Part shown: one piece after another, positions 22,548 to 37,095 of the stretch
Layout of the letters: each line of letters opens with the position of its first letter
Position numbering within the stretch: position 1 is the stretch's first letter
NCBI GenBank assembly: GCA_026119855.1
Contig: JAOWBW010000027.1
Location: 620,001-684,000 of the forward strand
DNA from: Campanula takesimana
Lineage: Eukaryota > Streptophyta > Magnoliopsida > Asterales > Campanulaceae
Length of the DNA stretch: 64,000 nucleotides
Direction: 5' to 3'
Notes under the pieces: model-generated
What the model saw: only the letters and a program-made list of their open reading frames with translations
What the model was told of the DNA's origin: nothing
The model's database searches: none
Translations under genes and position numbers: made by a program

Positions 22548-25038
22548 GTGTTGAAAACACTCTACAAAATGAGCGTTATTCGTGGAATATCATCAAATGA
22601 CGTTTCATTTTATGCAACGACATTTCAAGATATGCCACGAATACGATCACATTGCGGTGTTTTGCTATGCTGCAAAAAAAAGAGAAGTGAGTTTGGGGGA
22701 TTGTCGGCTTTCATATGGACCCTTTTATTGTCTCTATCAGTTAAGGATGATGTAACAAACATTAAATGCATGATAACTAAAGTTGTCTTTTGCATTTTAA
22801 GAAATGTAACAAATTTTGTTGGATTCAACTTTATTTGGTGACAATTTTATTTCTAGTTGAGGTGATGGAATTTAATGGAGTCTATCAATGTAAGAAAATG
22901 TATTGAAGAGTTATTAGCTTTTATAGAATTATAGTGAACTCAAAAGTTTTCCTTCTTGTAAAGGAAGTATTTTCATTCTTTAGATTTTTTGATCATCTTT
23001 CAATATGAATATGTTTAAGAAAAAGTAAATGTTGTGAGTATAAATAATAAAGTAAGAGAGAGAAAGTAATTTGGGAGTTTTGGTTGTGAGAATGACAAGT
23101 GGGTAGGGAGTTTTGGTGTTTCTTTGTTTAAGTATATTAGGACTACATCCGTCCTAAATATTTGGTATTCTAACAAGAATGCTTGAAAAGAAAGAACATA
23201 ATAGCACTATAAATTGATACATGCTAGCTTCATAAACTTTGAATAGATATAAGATGCTTAAAAAATATGATATTTGCACCTATAAAAAACATTACGACCT
23301 TGTTAATTTTTTTCGGTTTGTGGTAAATAAAAACAAAACTAATTAATTGATCTCATTTCGTAAAGTATTTCTAACAAAGGTGATATAATCTTATCACATC
23401 CTTTCTTAATAAACTAAATAGAAATGAGATTCCAGGAATATGACCGATTTGTGTCTGAAATTCTTGGGCCTATGAAATGAAAGAGGCTGATATACCCTTT
23501 ACAAACTGATCGTTGTTCATGGCATTTCATGAAATAATGCACCAGAGTTGCCAAAAATTCATTTCATGAGATGCCATGAACACGATCAATTTGTAGTGAA
23601 TTGATACACGCTTGGAACAATTTTTGCCATCACTTGGTTATGAAGTGTGTTGAAAACACTCTACAAAATGAGCGTTATTCGTGGAATATCATCAAATGAC
23701 GTTTCATTTTATGCAACGACATTTCAAGATATGCCACGAATACGATCACATTGCGGTGTTTTGCTATGCTGCAAAAAAAAGAGAAGTGAGTTTGGGGGAT
23801 TGTCGGCTTTCATATGGACCCTTTTATTGTCTCTATCAGTTAAGGATGATGTAACAAACATTAAATGCATGATAACTAAAGTTGTCTTTTGCATTTTAAG
23901 AAATGTAACAAATTTTGTTGGATTCAACTTTATTTGGTGACAATTTTATTTCTAGTTGAGGTGATGGAATTTAATGGAGTCTATCAATGTAAGAAAAGGT
24001 ATTGAAGAGTTATTAGCTTTGATAGAATTATAGTGAACTCAAAAGTTTTCCTTCTTGTAAAGGAAGTATTTTCATTCTTTAGATTTTTTGATCATCTTTC
24101 AATATGAATATGTTTAAGAAAAAGTAAATGTTGTGAGTATAAATAATAAAGTAAGAGAGAGAAAGTAATTTGGGAGTTTTGGTTGTGAGAATGACAAGTG
24201 GGTAGGGAGTTTTGGTGTTCCTTTGTTTAAGTATATTAGGACTACATCCGTCCTAAATATTTGGTATTCTAACAAGAATGCTTGAAAAGAAAGAACATAA
24301 TAGCACTATAAATTGATACATGCTAGCTTCATAAACTTTGAATAGCTATAAGATGCTTAAAAATATATGATATTGCACACATAAAAAACATTACGACCTT
24401 GTTAATTTTTTCGGTTTGTGGTAAATAAAAACAAAACTAATTAATTGATCTCATTTCGTAAAGTATTTCTAACAAAGGTGATATAATCTTATCACATCCT
24501 TTCTTAATAAACTAAATAGAAATGAGATTCCAGGAATATGACCGATTTGTGTCTGAAATTCTTGGGCCTATGAAATGAAAGAGGCTGATATACCCTTTAC
24601 AAACTGATCGTTGTTCATGGCATTTCATGAAATAATGCACCAGATTTGCCAAAAATTCATTTCATGAGATGCCATGAACACGATCAATTTGTAGTGAATT
24701 GATACACGCTTGGAACAATTTTTGCCATCACTTGGTTATGAAGTGTGTTGAAAACACTCTACAAAATGAGCGTTATTCGTGGAATATCATCAAATGACGT
24801 TTCATTTTATGCAACGACATTTCAAGATATGCCACGAATACGATCACATTGCGGTGTTTTGCTATGCTGCAAAAAAAAGAGAAGTGAGTTTGGGGGATTG
24901 TCGGCTTTCATATGGACCCTTTTATTGTCTCTATCAGTTAAGGATGATGTAACAAACATTAAATGCATGATAACTAAAGTTGTCTTTTGCATTTTAAGAA
25001 ATGTAACAAATTTTGTTGGATTCAACTTTATTTGGTGA
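22548..25038 (+). repeat. Three successive units sharing a 12-bp deletion and short poly-A
   Basis: In the units around 22,730, 23,826 and 24,923, CTTTTAT passes straight to TGTCTCTATC, without the AGGGGTTTTCT stretch. All three have short A tracts of 8-9. Spacing is 1,099 and 1,098 bp. Two neighbours also share the CCAGATTTGCC variant in an alternating pattern (22,444 and 24,642). Confidence 0.75.
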
Positions 25039-28000
25039 CAATTTTATTTCTAGTTGAGGTGATGGAATTTAATGGAGTCTATCAATGTAAGAAAATGTAT
25101 TGAAGAGTTATTAGCTTTTATAGAATTATAGTGAACTCAAAAGTTTTCCTTCTTGTAAAGGAAGTATTTTCATTCTTTAGATTTTTTGATCATCTTTCAC
25201 TATGAATATGTTTAAGAAAAAGTAAATGTTGTGAGTATAAATAATAAAGTAAGAGAGAGAAAGTAATTTGGGAGTTTTGGTTGTGAGAATGACAAGTGGG
25301 TAGGGAGTTTTGGTGTTTCTTTGTTTAAGTATATTAGGACTACATCCGTCCTAAATATTTGGTATTCTAACAAGAATGCTTGAAAAGAAAGAACATAATA
25401 GCACTATAAATTGATACATGCTAGCTTCATAAACTTTGAATAGCTATAAGATGCTTAAAAATATATGATATTAGCACACATAAAAAACATTACGACCTTG
25501 TTAAATTTTTTTCGGTTTGTGGTAAATAAAAACAAAACTAATTAATTGATCTCATTTCGTAAAGTATTTCTAACAAAGGGGATATAATCTTATCACATCC
25601 TTTCTTAATAAACTAAATAGAAATGAGATTCCAGGAATATGACCGATTTGTGTCTGAAATTCTTGGGCCTATGAAATGAAAGAGGCTGATATACCCTTTA
25701 CAAACTGATCGTTGTTCATGGCATTTCATGAAATAATGCACCAGAGTTGCCAAAAATTCATTTCATGAGATGCCATGAACACGATCAATTTGTAGTGAAT
25801 TGATACACGCTTGGAACAATTTTTGCCATCACTTGGTTATGAAGTGTGTTGAAAACACTCTACAAAATGAGCGTTATTCGTGGAATATCATCAAATGACG
25901 TTTCATTTTATGCAACGACATTTCAAGATATGCCACGAATACGATCACATTGCGGTGTTTTGCTATGCTGCAAAAAAAAAAAGAAAGTGAGTTTGGGGGA
26001 TTTGCGGCTTTCATATGGACCCTTTTATAGGGGTTTTCTTGTCTCTATCAGTTAAGGATGATGTAACAAACATTAAATGCATGATAACTAAAGTTGTCTT
26101 TTGCATTTTAAGAAATGTAACAAATTTTGTTGGATTCAACTTTATTTGGTGACAATTTTATTTCTAGTTGAGGTGATGGAATTTAATGGAGTCTATCAAT
26201 GTAAGAAAATGTATTGAAGAGTTATTAGCTTTTATAGAATTATAGTGAACTCAAAAGTTTTCCTTCTTGTAAAGGAAGTATTTTCATTCTTTAGATTTTT
26301 TGATCATCTTTCACTATGAATATGTTTAAGAAAAAGTAAATGTTGTGAGTATAAATAATAAAGTAAGAGAGAGAAAGTAATTTGGGAGTTTTGGTTGTGA
26401 GAATGACAAGTGGGTAGGGAGTTTTGGTGTTTCTTTGTTTAAGTATATTAGGACTACATCCGTCCTAAATATTTGGTATTCTAACAAGAATGCTTGAAAA
26501 GAAAGAACATAATAGCACTATAAATTGATACATGCTAGCTTCATAAACTTTGAATAGCTATAAGATGCTTAAAAATATATGATATTAGCACACATAAAAA
26601 ACATTACGACCTTGTTAAATTTTTTTCGGTTTGTGGTAAATAAAAACAAAACTAATTAATTGATCTCATTTCGTAAAGTATTTCTAACAAAGGGGATATA
26701 ATCTTATCACATCCTTTCTTAATAAACTAATAGAAATGAGATTAGGAATATGACCGATTTGTGTCTAAAATTCTTGGGCCTATGAAATGAAAGAGGCTGA
26801 TATACCCTTTACAAACTGATCGTTGTTCATGGCATTTCATGAAATAATGCACCAGAGTTGCCAAAAATTCATTTCATGAGATGCCATGAACACGATCAAT
26901 TTGTAGTGAATTGATACACGCTTGGAACAATTTTTGCCATCACTTGGTTATGAAGTGTGTTGAAAACACTCTACAAAATGAGCGTTATTCGTGGAATATC
27001 ATCAAATGACGTTTCATTTTATGCAACGACATTTCAAGATATGCCACGAATACGATCACATTGCGGTGTTTTGCTATGCTGCAAAAAAAAAAAAAGAAAA
27101 GTGAGTTTGGGATTTGCGGCTTTCATATGGACCCTTTTATAGGGGTTTTCTTGTCTCTATCAGTTAAGGATGATGTAACAAACATTAAATGCATGATAAC
27201 TAAAGTTGTCTTTTGCATTTTAAGAAATGTAACAAATTTTGTTGGATTCAACTTTATTTGGTGACAATTTTATTTCTAGTTGAGGTGATGGAATTTAATG
27301 GAGTCTATCAATGTAAGAAAATGTATTGAAGAGTTATTAGCTTTTATAGAATTATAGTGAACTCAAAAGTTTTCCTTCTTGTAAAGGAAGTATTTTCATT
27401 CTTTAGATTTTTTGATCATCTTTCACTATGAATATGTTTAAGAAAAAGTAAATGTTGTGAGTATAAATAATAAAGTAAGAGAGAGAAAGTAATTTGGGAG
27501 TTTTGGTTGTGAGAATGACAAGTGGGTAGGGAGTTTTGGTGTTTCTTTGTTTAAGTATATTAGGACTACATCCGTCCTAAATATTTGGTATTCTAACAAG
27601 AATGCTTGAAAAGAAAGAACATAATAGCACTATAAATTGATACATGCTAGCTTCATAAACTTTGAATAGCTATAAGAAGCTTAAAAATATATGATATTAG
27701 CACACATAAAAAACATTACGACCTTGTTAAATTTTTTCGGTTTGTGGTAAATAAAAACAAAACTAATTAATTGATCTCATTTCGTAAAGTATTTCTAACA
27801 AAGGGGATATAATCTTATCACATCCTTTCTTAATAAACTAAATAGAAATGAGATTCCAGGAACATGACCGATTTGTGTCTAAAATTCTTGGGCCTATGAA
27901 ATGAAAGAGGCTGATATACCCTTTACAAACTGATCGTTGTTCATGGCATTTCATGAAATAATGCACCAGAGTTGCCAAAAATTCATTTCATGAGATGCCA

Positions 28001-28651
28001 TGAACACGATCAATTTGTAGTGAATTGATACACGCTTGGAACAATTTTTGCCATCACTTGGTTATGAAGTGTGTTGAAAACACTCTACAAAATGAGCGTT
28101 ATTCGTGGAATATCATCAAATGACGTTTCATTTTATGCAACGACATTTCAAGATATGCCACGAATACGATCACATTGCGGTGTTTTGCTATGCTGCAAAA
28201 AAAAAAAAGAAAAGTGAGTTTGGGATTTGCGGCTTTCATATGGACCCTTTTATAGGGGTTTTCTTGTCTCTATCAGTTAAGGATGATGTAACAAACATTA
28301 AATGCATGATAACTAAAGTTGTCTTTTGCATTTTAAGAAATGTAACAAATTTTGTTGGATTCAACTTTATTTGGTGACAATTTTATTTCTAGTTGAGGTG
28401 ATGGAATTTAATGGAGTCTATCAATGTAAGAAAAGGTATTGAAGAGTTATTAGCTTTGATAGAATTATAGTGAACTCAAAAGTTTTCCTTCTTGTAAAGG
28501 AAGTATTTTCATTCTTTAGATTTTTTGATCATCTTTCACTATGAATATGTTTAAGAAAAAGTAAATGTTGTGAGTATAAATAATAAAGTAAGAGAGAGAA
28601 AGTAATTTGGGAGTTTTGGTTGTGAGAATGACAAGTGGGTAGGGAGTTTTG

Positions 28652-31600
28652 GTGTTCCTTTGTTTAAGTATATTAGGACTACATCCGTCCTAAATATTTG
28701 GTATTCTAACAAGAATGCTTGAAAAGAAAGAACATAATAGCACTATAAATTGATACATGCTAGCTTCATAAACTTTGAATAGATATAAGATGCTTAAAAA
28801 AATATGATATTTGCACCTATAAAAAACATTACGACCTTGTTAATTTTTTTCGGTTTGTGGTAAATAAAAACAAAACTAATTAATTGATCTCATTTCGTAA
28901 AGTATTTCTAACAAAGGTGATATAATCTTATCACATCCTTTCTTAATAAACTAAATAGAAATGAGATTCCAGGAATATGACCGATTTGTGTCTGAAATTC
29001 TTGGGCCTATGAAATGAAAGAGGCTGATATACCCTTTACAAACTGATCGTTGTTCATGGCATTTCATGAAATAATGCACCAGATTTGCCAAAAATTCATT
29101 TCATGAGATGCCATGAACACGATCAATTTGTAGTGAATTGATACACGCTTGGAACAATTTTTGCCATCACTTGGTTATGAAGTGTGTTGAAAACACTCTA
29201 CAAAATGAGCGTTATTCGTGGAATATCATCAAATGACGTTTCATTTTATGCAACGACATTTCAAGATATGCCACGAATACGATCACATTGCGGTGTTTTG
29301 CTATGCTGCAAAAAAAAAAAAGAAAAGTGAGTTTGGGATTTGCGGCTTTCATATGGACCCTTTTATAGGGGTTTTCTTGTCTCTATCAGTTAAGGATGAT
29401 GTAACAAACATTAAATGCATGATAACTAAAGTTGTCTTTTGCATTTTAAGAAATGTAACAAATTTTGTTGGATTCAACTTTATTTGGTGACAATTTTATT
29501 TCTAGTTGAGGTGATGGAATTTAATGGAGTCTATCAATGTAAGAAAAGGTATTGAAGAGTTATTAGCTTTGATAGAATTATAGTGAACTCAAAAGTTTTC
29601 CTTCTTGTAAAGGAAGTATTTTCATTCTTTAGATTTTTTGATCATCTTTCAATATGAATATGTTTAAGAAAAAGTAAATGTTGTGAGTATAAATAATAAA
29701 GTAAGAGAGAGAAAGTAATTTGGGAGTTTTGGTTGTGAGAATGACAAGTGGGTAGGGAGTTTTGGTGTTTCTTTGTTTAAGTATATTAGGACTACATCCG
29801 TCCTAAATATTTGGTATTCTAACAAGAATGCTTGAAAAGAAAGAACATAATAGCACTATAAATTGATACATGCTAGCTTCATAAACTTTGAATAGCTATA
29901 AGATGCTTAAAAATATATGATATTAGCACACATAAAAAACATTACGACCTTGTTAAATTTTTTTCGGTTTGTGGTAAATAAAAACAAAACTAATTAATTG
30001 ATCTCATTTCGTAAAGTATTTCTAACAAAGGGGATATAATCTTATCACATCCTTTCTTAATAAACTAAATAGAAATGAGATTCCAGGAATATGACCGATT
30101 TGTGTCTAAAATTCTTGGGCCTATGAAATGAAAGAGGCTGATATACCCTTTACAAACTGATCGTTGTTCATGGCATTTCATGAAATAATGCACCAGAGTT
30201 GCCAAAAATTCATTTCATGAGATGCCATGAACACGATCAATTTGTAGTGAATTGATACACGCTTGGAACAATTTTTGCCATCACTTGGTTATGAAGTGTG
30301 TTGAAAACACTCTACAAAATGAGCGTTATTCGTGGAATATCATCAAATGACGTTTCATTTTATGCAACGACATTTCAAGATATGCCACGAATACGATCAC
30401 ATTGCGGTGTTTTGCTATGCTGCAAAAAAAAAAAAAAGAAAAGTGAGTTTGGGATTTGCGGCTTTCATATGGACCCTTTTATAGGGGTTTTCTTGTCTCT
30501 ATCAGTTAAGGATGATGTAACAAACATTAAATGCATGATAACTAAAGTTGTCTTTTGCATTTTAAGAAATGTAACAAATTTTGTTGGATTCAACTTTATT
30601 TGGTGACAATTTTATTTCTAGTTGAGGTGATGGAATTTAATGGAGTCTATCAATGTAAGAAAAGGTATTGAAGAGTTATTAGCTTTGATAGAATTATAGT
30701 GAACTCAAAAGTTTTCCTTCTTGTAAAGGAAGTATTTTCATTCTTTAGATTTTTTGATCATCTTTCAATATGAATATGTTTAAGAAAAAGTAAATGTTGT
30801 GAGTATAAATAATAAAGTAAGAGAGAGAAAGTAATTTGGGAGTTTTGGTTGTGAGAATGACAAGTGGGTAGGGAGTTTTGGTGTTTCTTTGTTTAAGTAT
30901 ATTAGGACTACATCCGTCCTAAATATTTGGTATTCTAACAAGAATGCTTGAAAAGAAAGAACATAATAGCACTATAAATTGATACATGCTAGCTTCATAA
31001 ACTTTGAATAGCTATAAGATGCTTAAAAATATATGATATTAGCACACATAAAAAACATTACGACCTTGTTAAATTTTTTTCGGTTTGTGGTAAATAAAAA
31101 CAAAACTAATTAATTGATCTCATTTCGTAAAGTATTTCTAACAAAGGGGATATAATCTTATCACATCCTTTCTTAATAAACTAAATAGAAATGAGATTCC
31201 AGGAATATGACCGATTTGTGTCTAAAATTCTTGGGCCTATGAAATGAAAGAGGCTGATATACCCTTTACAAACTGATCGTTGTTCATGGCATTTCATGAA
31301 ATAATGCACCAGAGTTGCCAAAAATTCATTTCATGAGATGCCATGAACACGATCAATTTGTAGTGAATTGATACACGCTTGGAACAATTTTTGCCATCAC
31401 TTGGTTATGAAGTGTGTTGAAAACACTCTACAAAATGAGCGTTATTCGTGGAATATCATCAAATGACGTTTCATTTTATGCAACGACATTTCAAGATATG
31501 CCACGAATACGATCACATTGCGGTGTTTTGCTATGCTGCAAAAAAAAAAAAAAGAAAAGTGAGTTTGGGATTTGCGGCTTTCATATGGACCCTTTTATAG

Positions 31601-34600
31601 GGGTTTTCTTGTCTCTATCAGTTAAGGATGATGTAACAAACATTAAATGCATGATAACTAAAGTTGTCTTTTGCATTTTAAGAAATGTAACAAATTTTGT
31701 TGGATTCAACTTTATTTGGTGACAATTTTATTTCTAGTTGAGGTGATGGAATTTAATGGAGTCTATCAATGTAAGAAAAGGTATTGAAGAGTTATTAGCT
31801 TTTATAGAATTATAGTGAACTCAAAAGTTTTCCTTCTTGTAAAGGAAGTATTTTCATTCTTTAGATTTTTTGATCATCTTTCACTATGAATATGTTTAAG
31901 AAAAAGTAAATGTTGTGAGTATAAATAATAAAGTAAGAGAGAGAAAGTAATTTGGGAGTTTTGGTTGTGAGAATGACAAGTGGGTAGGGAGTTTTGGTGT
32001 TCCTTTGTTTAAGTATATTAGGACTACATCCGTCCTAAATATTTGGTATTCTAACAAGAATGCTTGAAAAGAAAGAACATAATAGCACTATAAATTGATA
32101 CATGCTAGCTTCATAAACTTTGAATAGATATAAGATGCTTAAAAAAATATGATATTTGCACCTATAAAAAACATTACGACCTTGTTAATTTTTTTCGGTT
32201 TGTGGTAAATAAAAACAAAACTAATTAATTGATCTCATTTCGTAAAGTATTTCTAACAAAGGTGATATAATCTTATCACATCCTTTCTTAATAAACTAAA
32301 TAGAAATGAGATTCCAGGAATATGACCGATTTGTGTCTGAAATTCTTGGGCCTATGAAATGAAAGAGGCTGATATACCCTTTACAAACTGATCGTTGTTC
32401 ATGGCATTTCATGAAATAATGCACCAGATTTGCCAAAAATTCATTTCATGAGATGCCATGAACACGATCAATTTGTAGTGAATTGATACACGCTTGGAAC
32501 AATTTTTGCCATCACTTGGTTATGAAGTGTGTTGAAAACACTCTACAAAATGAGCGTTATTCGTGGAATATCATCAAATGACGTTTCATTTTATGCAACG
32601 ACATTTCAAGATATGCCACGAATACGATCACATTGCGGTGTTTTGCTATGCTGCAAAAAAAAAAAAAGAAAAGTGAGTTTGGGATTTGCGGCTTTCATAT
32701 GGACCCTTTTATAGGGGTTTTCTTGTCTCTATCAGTTAAGGATGATGTAACAAACATTAAATGCATGATAACTAAAGTTGTCTTTTGCATTTTAAGAAAT
32801 GTAACAAATTTTGTTGGATTCAACTTTATTTGGTGACAATTTTATTTCTAGTTGAGGTGATGGAATTTAATGGAGTCTATCAATGTAAGAAAATGTATTG
32901 AAGAGTTATTAGCTTTGATAGAATTATAGTGAACTCAAAAGTTTTCCTTCTTGTAAAGGAAGTATTTTCATTCTTTAGATTTTTTGATCATCTTTCAATA
33001 TGAATATGTTTAAGAAAAAGTAAATGTTGTGAGTATAAATAATAAAGTAAGAGAGAGAAAGTAATTTGGGAGTTTTGGTTGTGAGAATGACAAGTGGGTA
33101 GGGAGTTTTGGTGTTTCTTTGTTTAAGTATATTAGGACTACATCCGTCCTAAATATTTGGTATTCTAACAAGAATGCTTGAAAAGAAAGAACATAATAGC
33201 ACTATAAATTGATACATGCTAGCTTCATAAACTTTGAATAGCTATAAGATGCTTAAAAAATATGATATTTGCACACATAAAAAACATTACGACCTTGTTA
33301 ATTTTTTCGGTTTGTGGTAAATAAAAACAAAACTAATTAATTGATCTCATTTCGTAAAGTATTTCTAACAAAGGTGATATAATCTTATCACATCCTTTCT
33401 TAATAAACTAAATAGAAATGAGATTCCAGGAATATGACCGATTTGTGTCTAAAATTCTTGGGCCTATGAAATGAAAGAGGCTGATATACCCTTTACAAAC
33501 TGATCGTTGTTCATGGCATTTCATGAAATAATGCACCAGAGTTGCCAAAAATTCATTTCATGAGATGCCATGAACACGATCAATTTGTAGTGAATTGATA
33601 CACGCTTGGAACAATTTTTGCCATCACTTGGTTATGAAGTGTGTTGAAAACACTCTACAAAATGAGCGTTATTCGTGGAATATCATCAAATGACGTTTCA
33701 TTTTATGCAACGACATTTCAAGATATGCCACGAATACGATCACATTGCGGTGTTTTGCTATGCTGCAAAAAAAAAAAAAGAAAAGTGAGTTTGGGATTTG
33801 CGGCTTTCATATGGACCCTTTTATAGGGGTTTTCTTGTCTCTATCAGTTAAGGATGATGTAACAAACATTAAATGCATGATAACTAAATGTTGCATTCAA
33901 CTTTTTGTTGATTCAACTTTATTTGGTGACAATTTTATTTCTAGTTGAGGTGATGGAATTTAATGGAGTCTATCAATGTAAGAAAAGGTATTGAAGAGTT
34001 ATTAGCTTTTATAGAATTATAGTGAACTCAAAAGTTTTCCTTCTTGTAAAGGAAGTATTTTCATTCTTTAGATTTTTTGATCATCTTTCACTATGAATAT
34101 GTTTAAGAAAAAGTAAATGTTGTGAGTATAAATAATAAAGTAAGAGAGAGAAAGTAATTTGGGAGTTTTGGTTGTGAGAATGACAAGTGGGTAGGGAGTT
34201 TTGGTGTTTCTTTGTTTAAGTATATTAGGACTACATCCGTCCTAAATATTTGGTATTCTAACAAGAATGCTTGAAAAGAAAGAACATAATAGCACTATAA
34301 ATTGATACATGCTAGCTTCATAAACTTTGAATAGCTATAAGATGCTTAAAAAATATGATATTGCACACATAAAAAACATTACGACCTTGTTAATTTTTTC
34401 GGTTTGTGGTAAATAAAAACAAAACTAATTAATTGATCTCATTTCGTAAAGTATTTCTAACAAAGGGGATATAATCTTATCACATCCTTTCTTAATAAAC
34501 TAATAGAAATGAGATTCCAGGAACATGACCGATTTGTGTCTAAAATTCTTGGGCCTATGAAATGAAAGAGGCTGATATACCCTTTACAAACTGATCGTTG

Positions 34601-35860
34601 TTCATGGCATTTCATGAAATAATGCACCAGAGTTGCCAAAAATTCATTTCATGAGATGCCATGAACACGATCAATTTGTAGTGAATTGATACACGCTTGG
34701 AACAATTTTTGCCATCACTTGGTTATGAAGTGTGTTGAAAACACTCTACAAAATGAGCGTTATTCGTGGAATATCATCAAATGACGTTTCATTTTATGCA
34801 ACGACATTTCAAGATATGCCACGAATACGATCACATTGCGGTGTTTTGCTATGCTGCAAAAAAAAAAAAAGAAAAGTGAGTTTGGGATTTGCGGCTTTCA
34901 TATGGACCCTTTTATAGGGGTTTTCTTGTCTCTATCAGTTAAGGATGATGTAACAAACATTAAATGCATGATAACTAAAGTTGTCTTTTGCATTTTAAGA
35001 AATGTAACAAATTTTGTTGGATTCAACTTTATTTGGTGACAATTTTATTTCTAGTTGAGGTGATGGAATTTAATGGAGTCTATCAATGTAAGAAAAGGTA
35101 TTGAAGAGTTATTAGCTTTTATAGAATTATAGTGAACTCAAAAGTTTTCCTTCTTGTAAAGGAAGTATTTTCATTCTTTAGATTTTTTGATCATCTTTCA
35201 ATATGAATATGTTTAAGAAAAAGTAAATGTTGTGAGTATAAATAATAAAGTAAGAGAGAGAAAGTAATTTGGGAGTTTTGGTTGTGAGAATGACAAGTGG
35301 GTAGGGAGTTTTGGTGTTCCTTTGTTTAAGTATATTAGGACTACATCCGTCCTAAATATTTGGTATTCTAACAAGAATGCTTGAAAAGAAAGAACATAAT
35401 AGCACTATAAATTGATACATGCTAGCTTCATAAACTTTGAATAGATATAAGATGCTTAAAAAAATATGATATTTGCACCTATAAAAAACATTACGACCTT
35501 GTTAATTTTTTTCGGTTTGTGGTAAATAAAAACAAAACTAATTAATTGATCTCATTTCGTAAAGTATTTCTAACAAAGGTGATATAATCTTATCACATCC
35601 TTTCTTAATAAACTAAATAGAAATGAGATTCCAGGAATATGACCGATTTGTGTCTGAAATTCTTGGGCCTATGAAATGAAAGAGGCTGATATACCCTTTA
35701 CAAACTGATCGTTGTTCATGGCATTTCATGAAATAATGCACCAGATTTGCCAAAAATTCATTTCATGAGATGCCATGAACACGATCAATTTGTAGTGAAT
35801 TGATACACGCTTGGAACAATTTTTGCCATCACTTGGTTATGAAGTGTGTTGAAAACACTC
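28652..35860 (+). repeat. Three-unit higher-order repeat in the satellite
   Basis: Four variants travel together: GTTCCTTTG at 28,654, 31,999 and 35,316; ATATTTGCACCTAT at about 28,807, 32,151 and 35,469; GTGTCTGAAAT at about 28,987, 32,333 and 35,651; CCAGATTTGCC at 29,079, 32,424 and 35,741. Period is 3,345 then about 3,317 bp, that is three units (the second is 22 bp shorter plus drift through one deleted unit). The two units between each set mostly lack these variants. Confidence 0.8.
33885..33915 (+). repeat. Satellite unit with a small rearrangement
   Basis: After GATAACTAAA the sequence reads TGTTGCATTCAACTTTTTGT where the consensus has GTTGTCTTTTGCATTTTAAG and more. About 22 bp are missing net, so the unit is 1,091 bp. 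Confidence 0.65.
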
Positions 35861-37074
35861 TACAAAATGAGCATTATTCGTGGAATATCATCAAATGACG
35901 TTTCATTTTATGCAACGACATTTCAAGATATGCCACGAATACGATCACATTGCGGTGTTTTGCTATGCTGCAAAAAAAGAAAAAGAAAAGTGAGTTTGGG
36001 ATTTGCGGCTTTCATATGGACCCTTTTATAGGGGTTTTCTTGTCTCTATCAGTTAAGGATGATGTAACAAACATTAAATGCATGATAACTAAAGTTGTCT
36101 TTTGCATTTTAAGAAATGTAACAAATTTTGTTGGATTCAACTTTATTTGGTGACAATTTTATTTCTAGTTGAGGTGATGGAATTTAATGGAGTCTATCAA
36201 TGTAAGAAAAGGTATTGAAGAGTTATTAGCTTTGATAGAATTATAGTGAACTCAAAAGTTTTCCTTCTTGTAAAGGAAGTATTTTCATTCTTTAGATTTT
36301 TTGATCATCTTTCACTATGAATATGTTTAAGAAAAAGTAAATGTTGTGAGTATAAATAATAAAGTAAGAGAGAGAAAGTAATTTGGGAGTTTTGGTTGTG
36401 AGAATGACAAGTGGGTAGGGAGTTTTGGTGTTTCTTTGTTTAAGTATATTAGGACTACATCCGTCCTAAATATTTGGTATTCTAACAAGAATGCTTGAAA
36501 AGAAAGAACATAATAGCACTATAAATTGATACATGCTAGCTTCATAAACTTTGAATAGCTATAAGATGCTTAAAAATATATGATATTAGCACACATAAAA
36601 AACATTACGACCTTGTTAATTTTTTTGGTTTGTGGTAAATAAAAACAAAACTAATTAATTGATCTCATTTCGTAAAGTATTTCTAACAAAGGGGATATAA
36701 TCTTATCACATCCTTTCTTAATAAACTAAATAGAAATGAGATTCCAGGAATATGACCGATTTGTGTCTAAAATTCTTGGGCCTATGAAATGAAAGAGGCT
36801 GATATACCCTTTACAAACTGATCGTTGTTCATGGCATTTCATGAAATAATGCACCAGAGTTGCCAAAAATTCATTTCATGAGATGCCATGAACACGATCA
36901 ATTTGTAGTGAATTGATACACGCTTGGAACAATTTTTGCCATCACTTGGTTATGAAGTGTGTTGAAAACACTCTACAAAATGAGCGTTATTCGTGGAATA
37001 TCATCAAATGACGTTTCATTTTATGCAACGACATTTCAAGATATGCCACGAATACGATCACATTGCGGTGTTTT

Positions 37075-37095
37075 GCTATGCTGCATTTGCGGCTT
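37075..37095 (+). repeat. Satellite unit without poly-A tract
   Basis: GCTGCATTTGCGG joins the two sides of the tract, with a deletion of about 29 bp. Unit length 1,084 bp. Confidence 0.7.
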
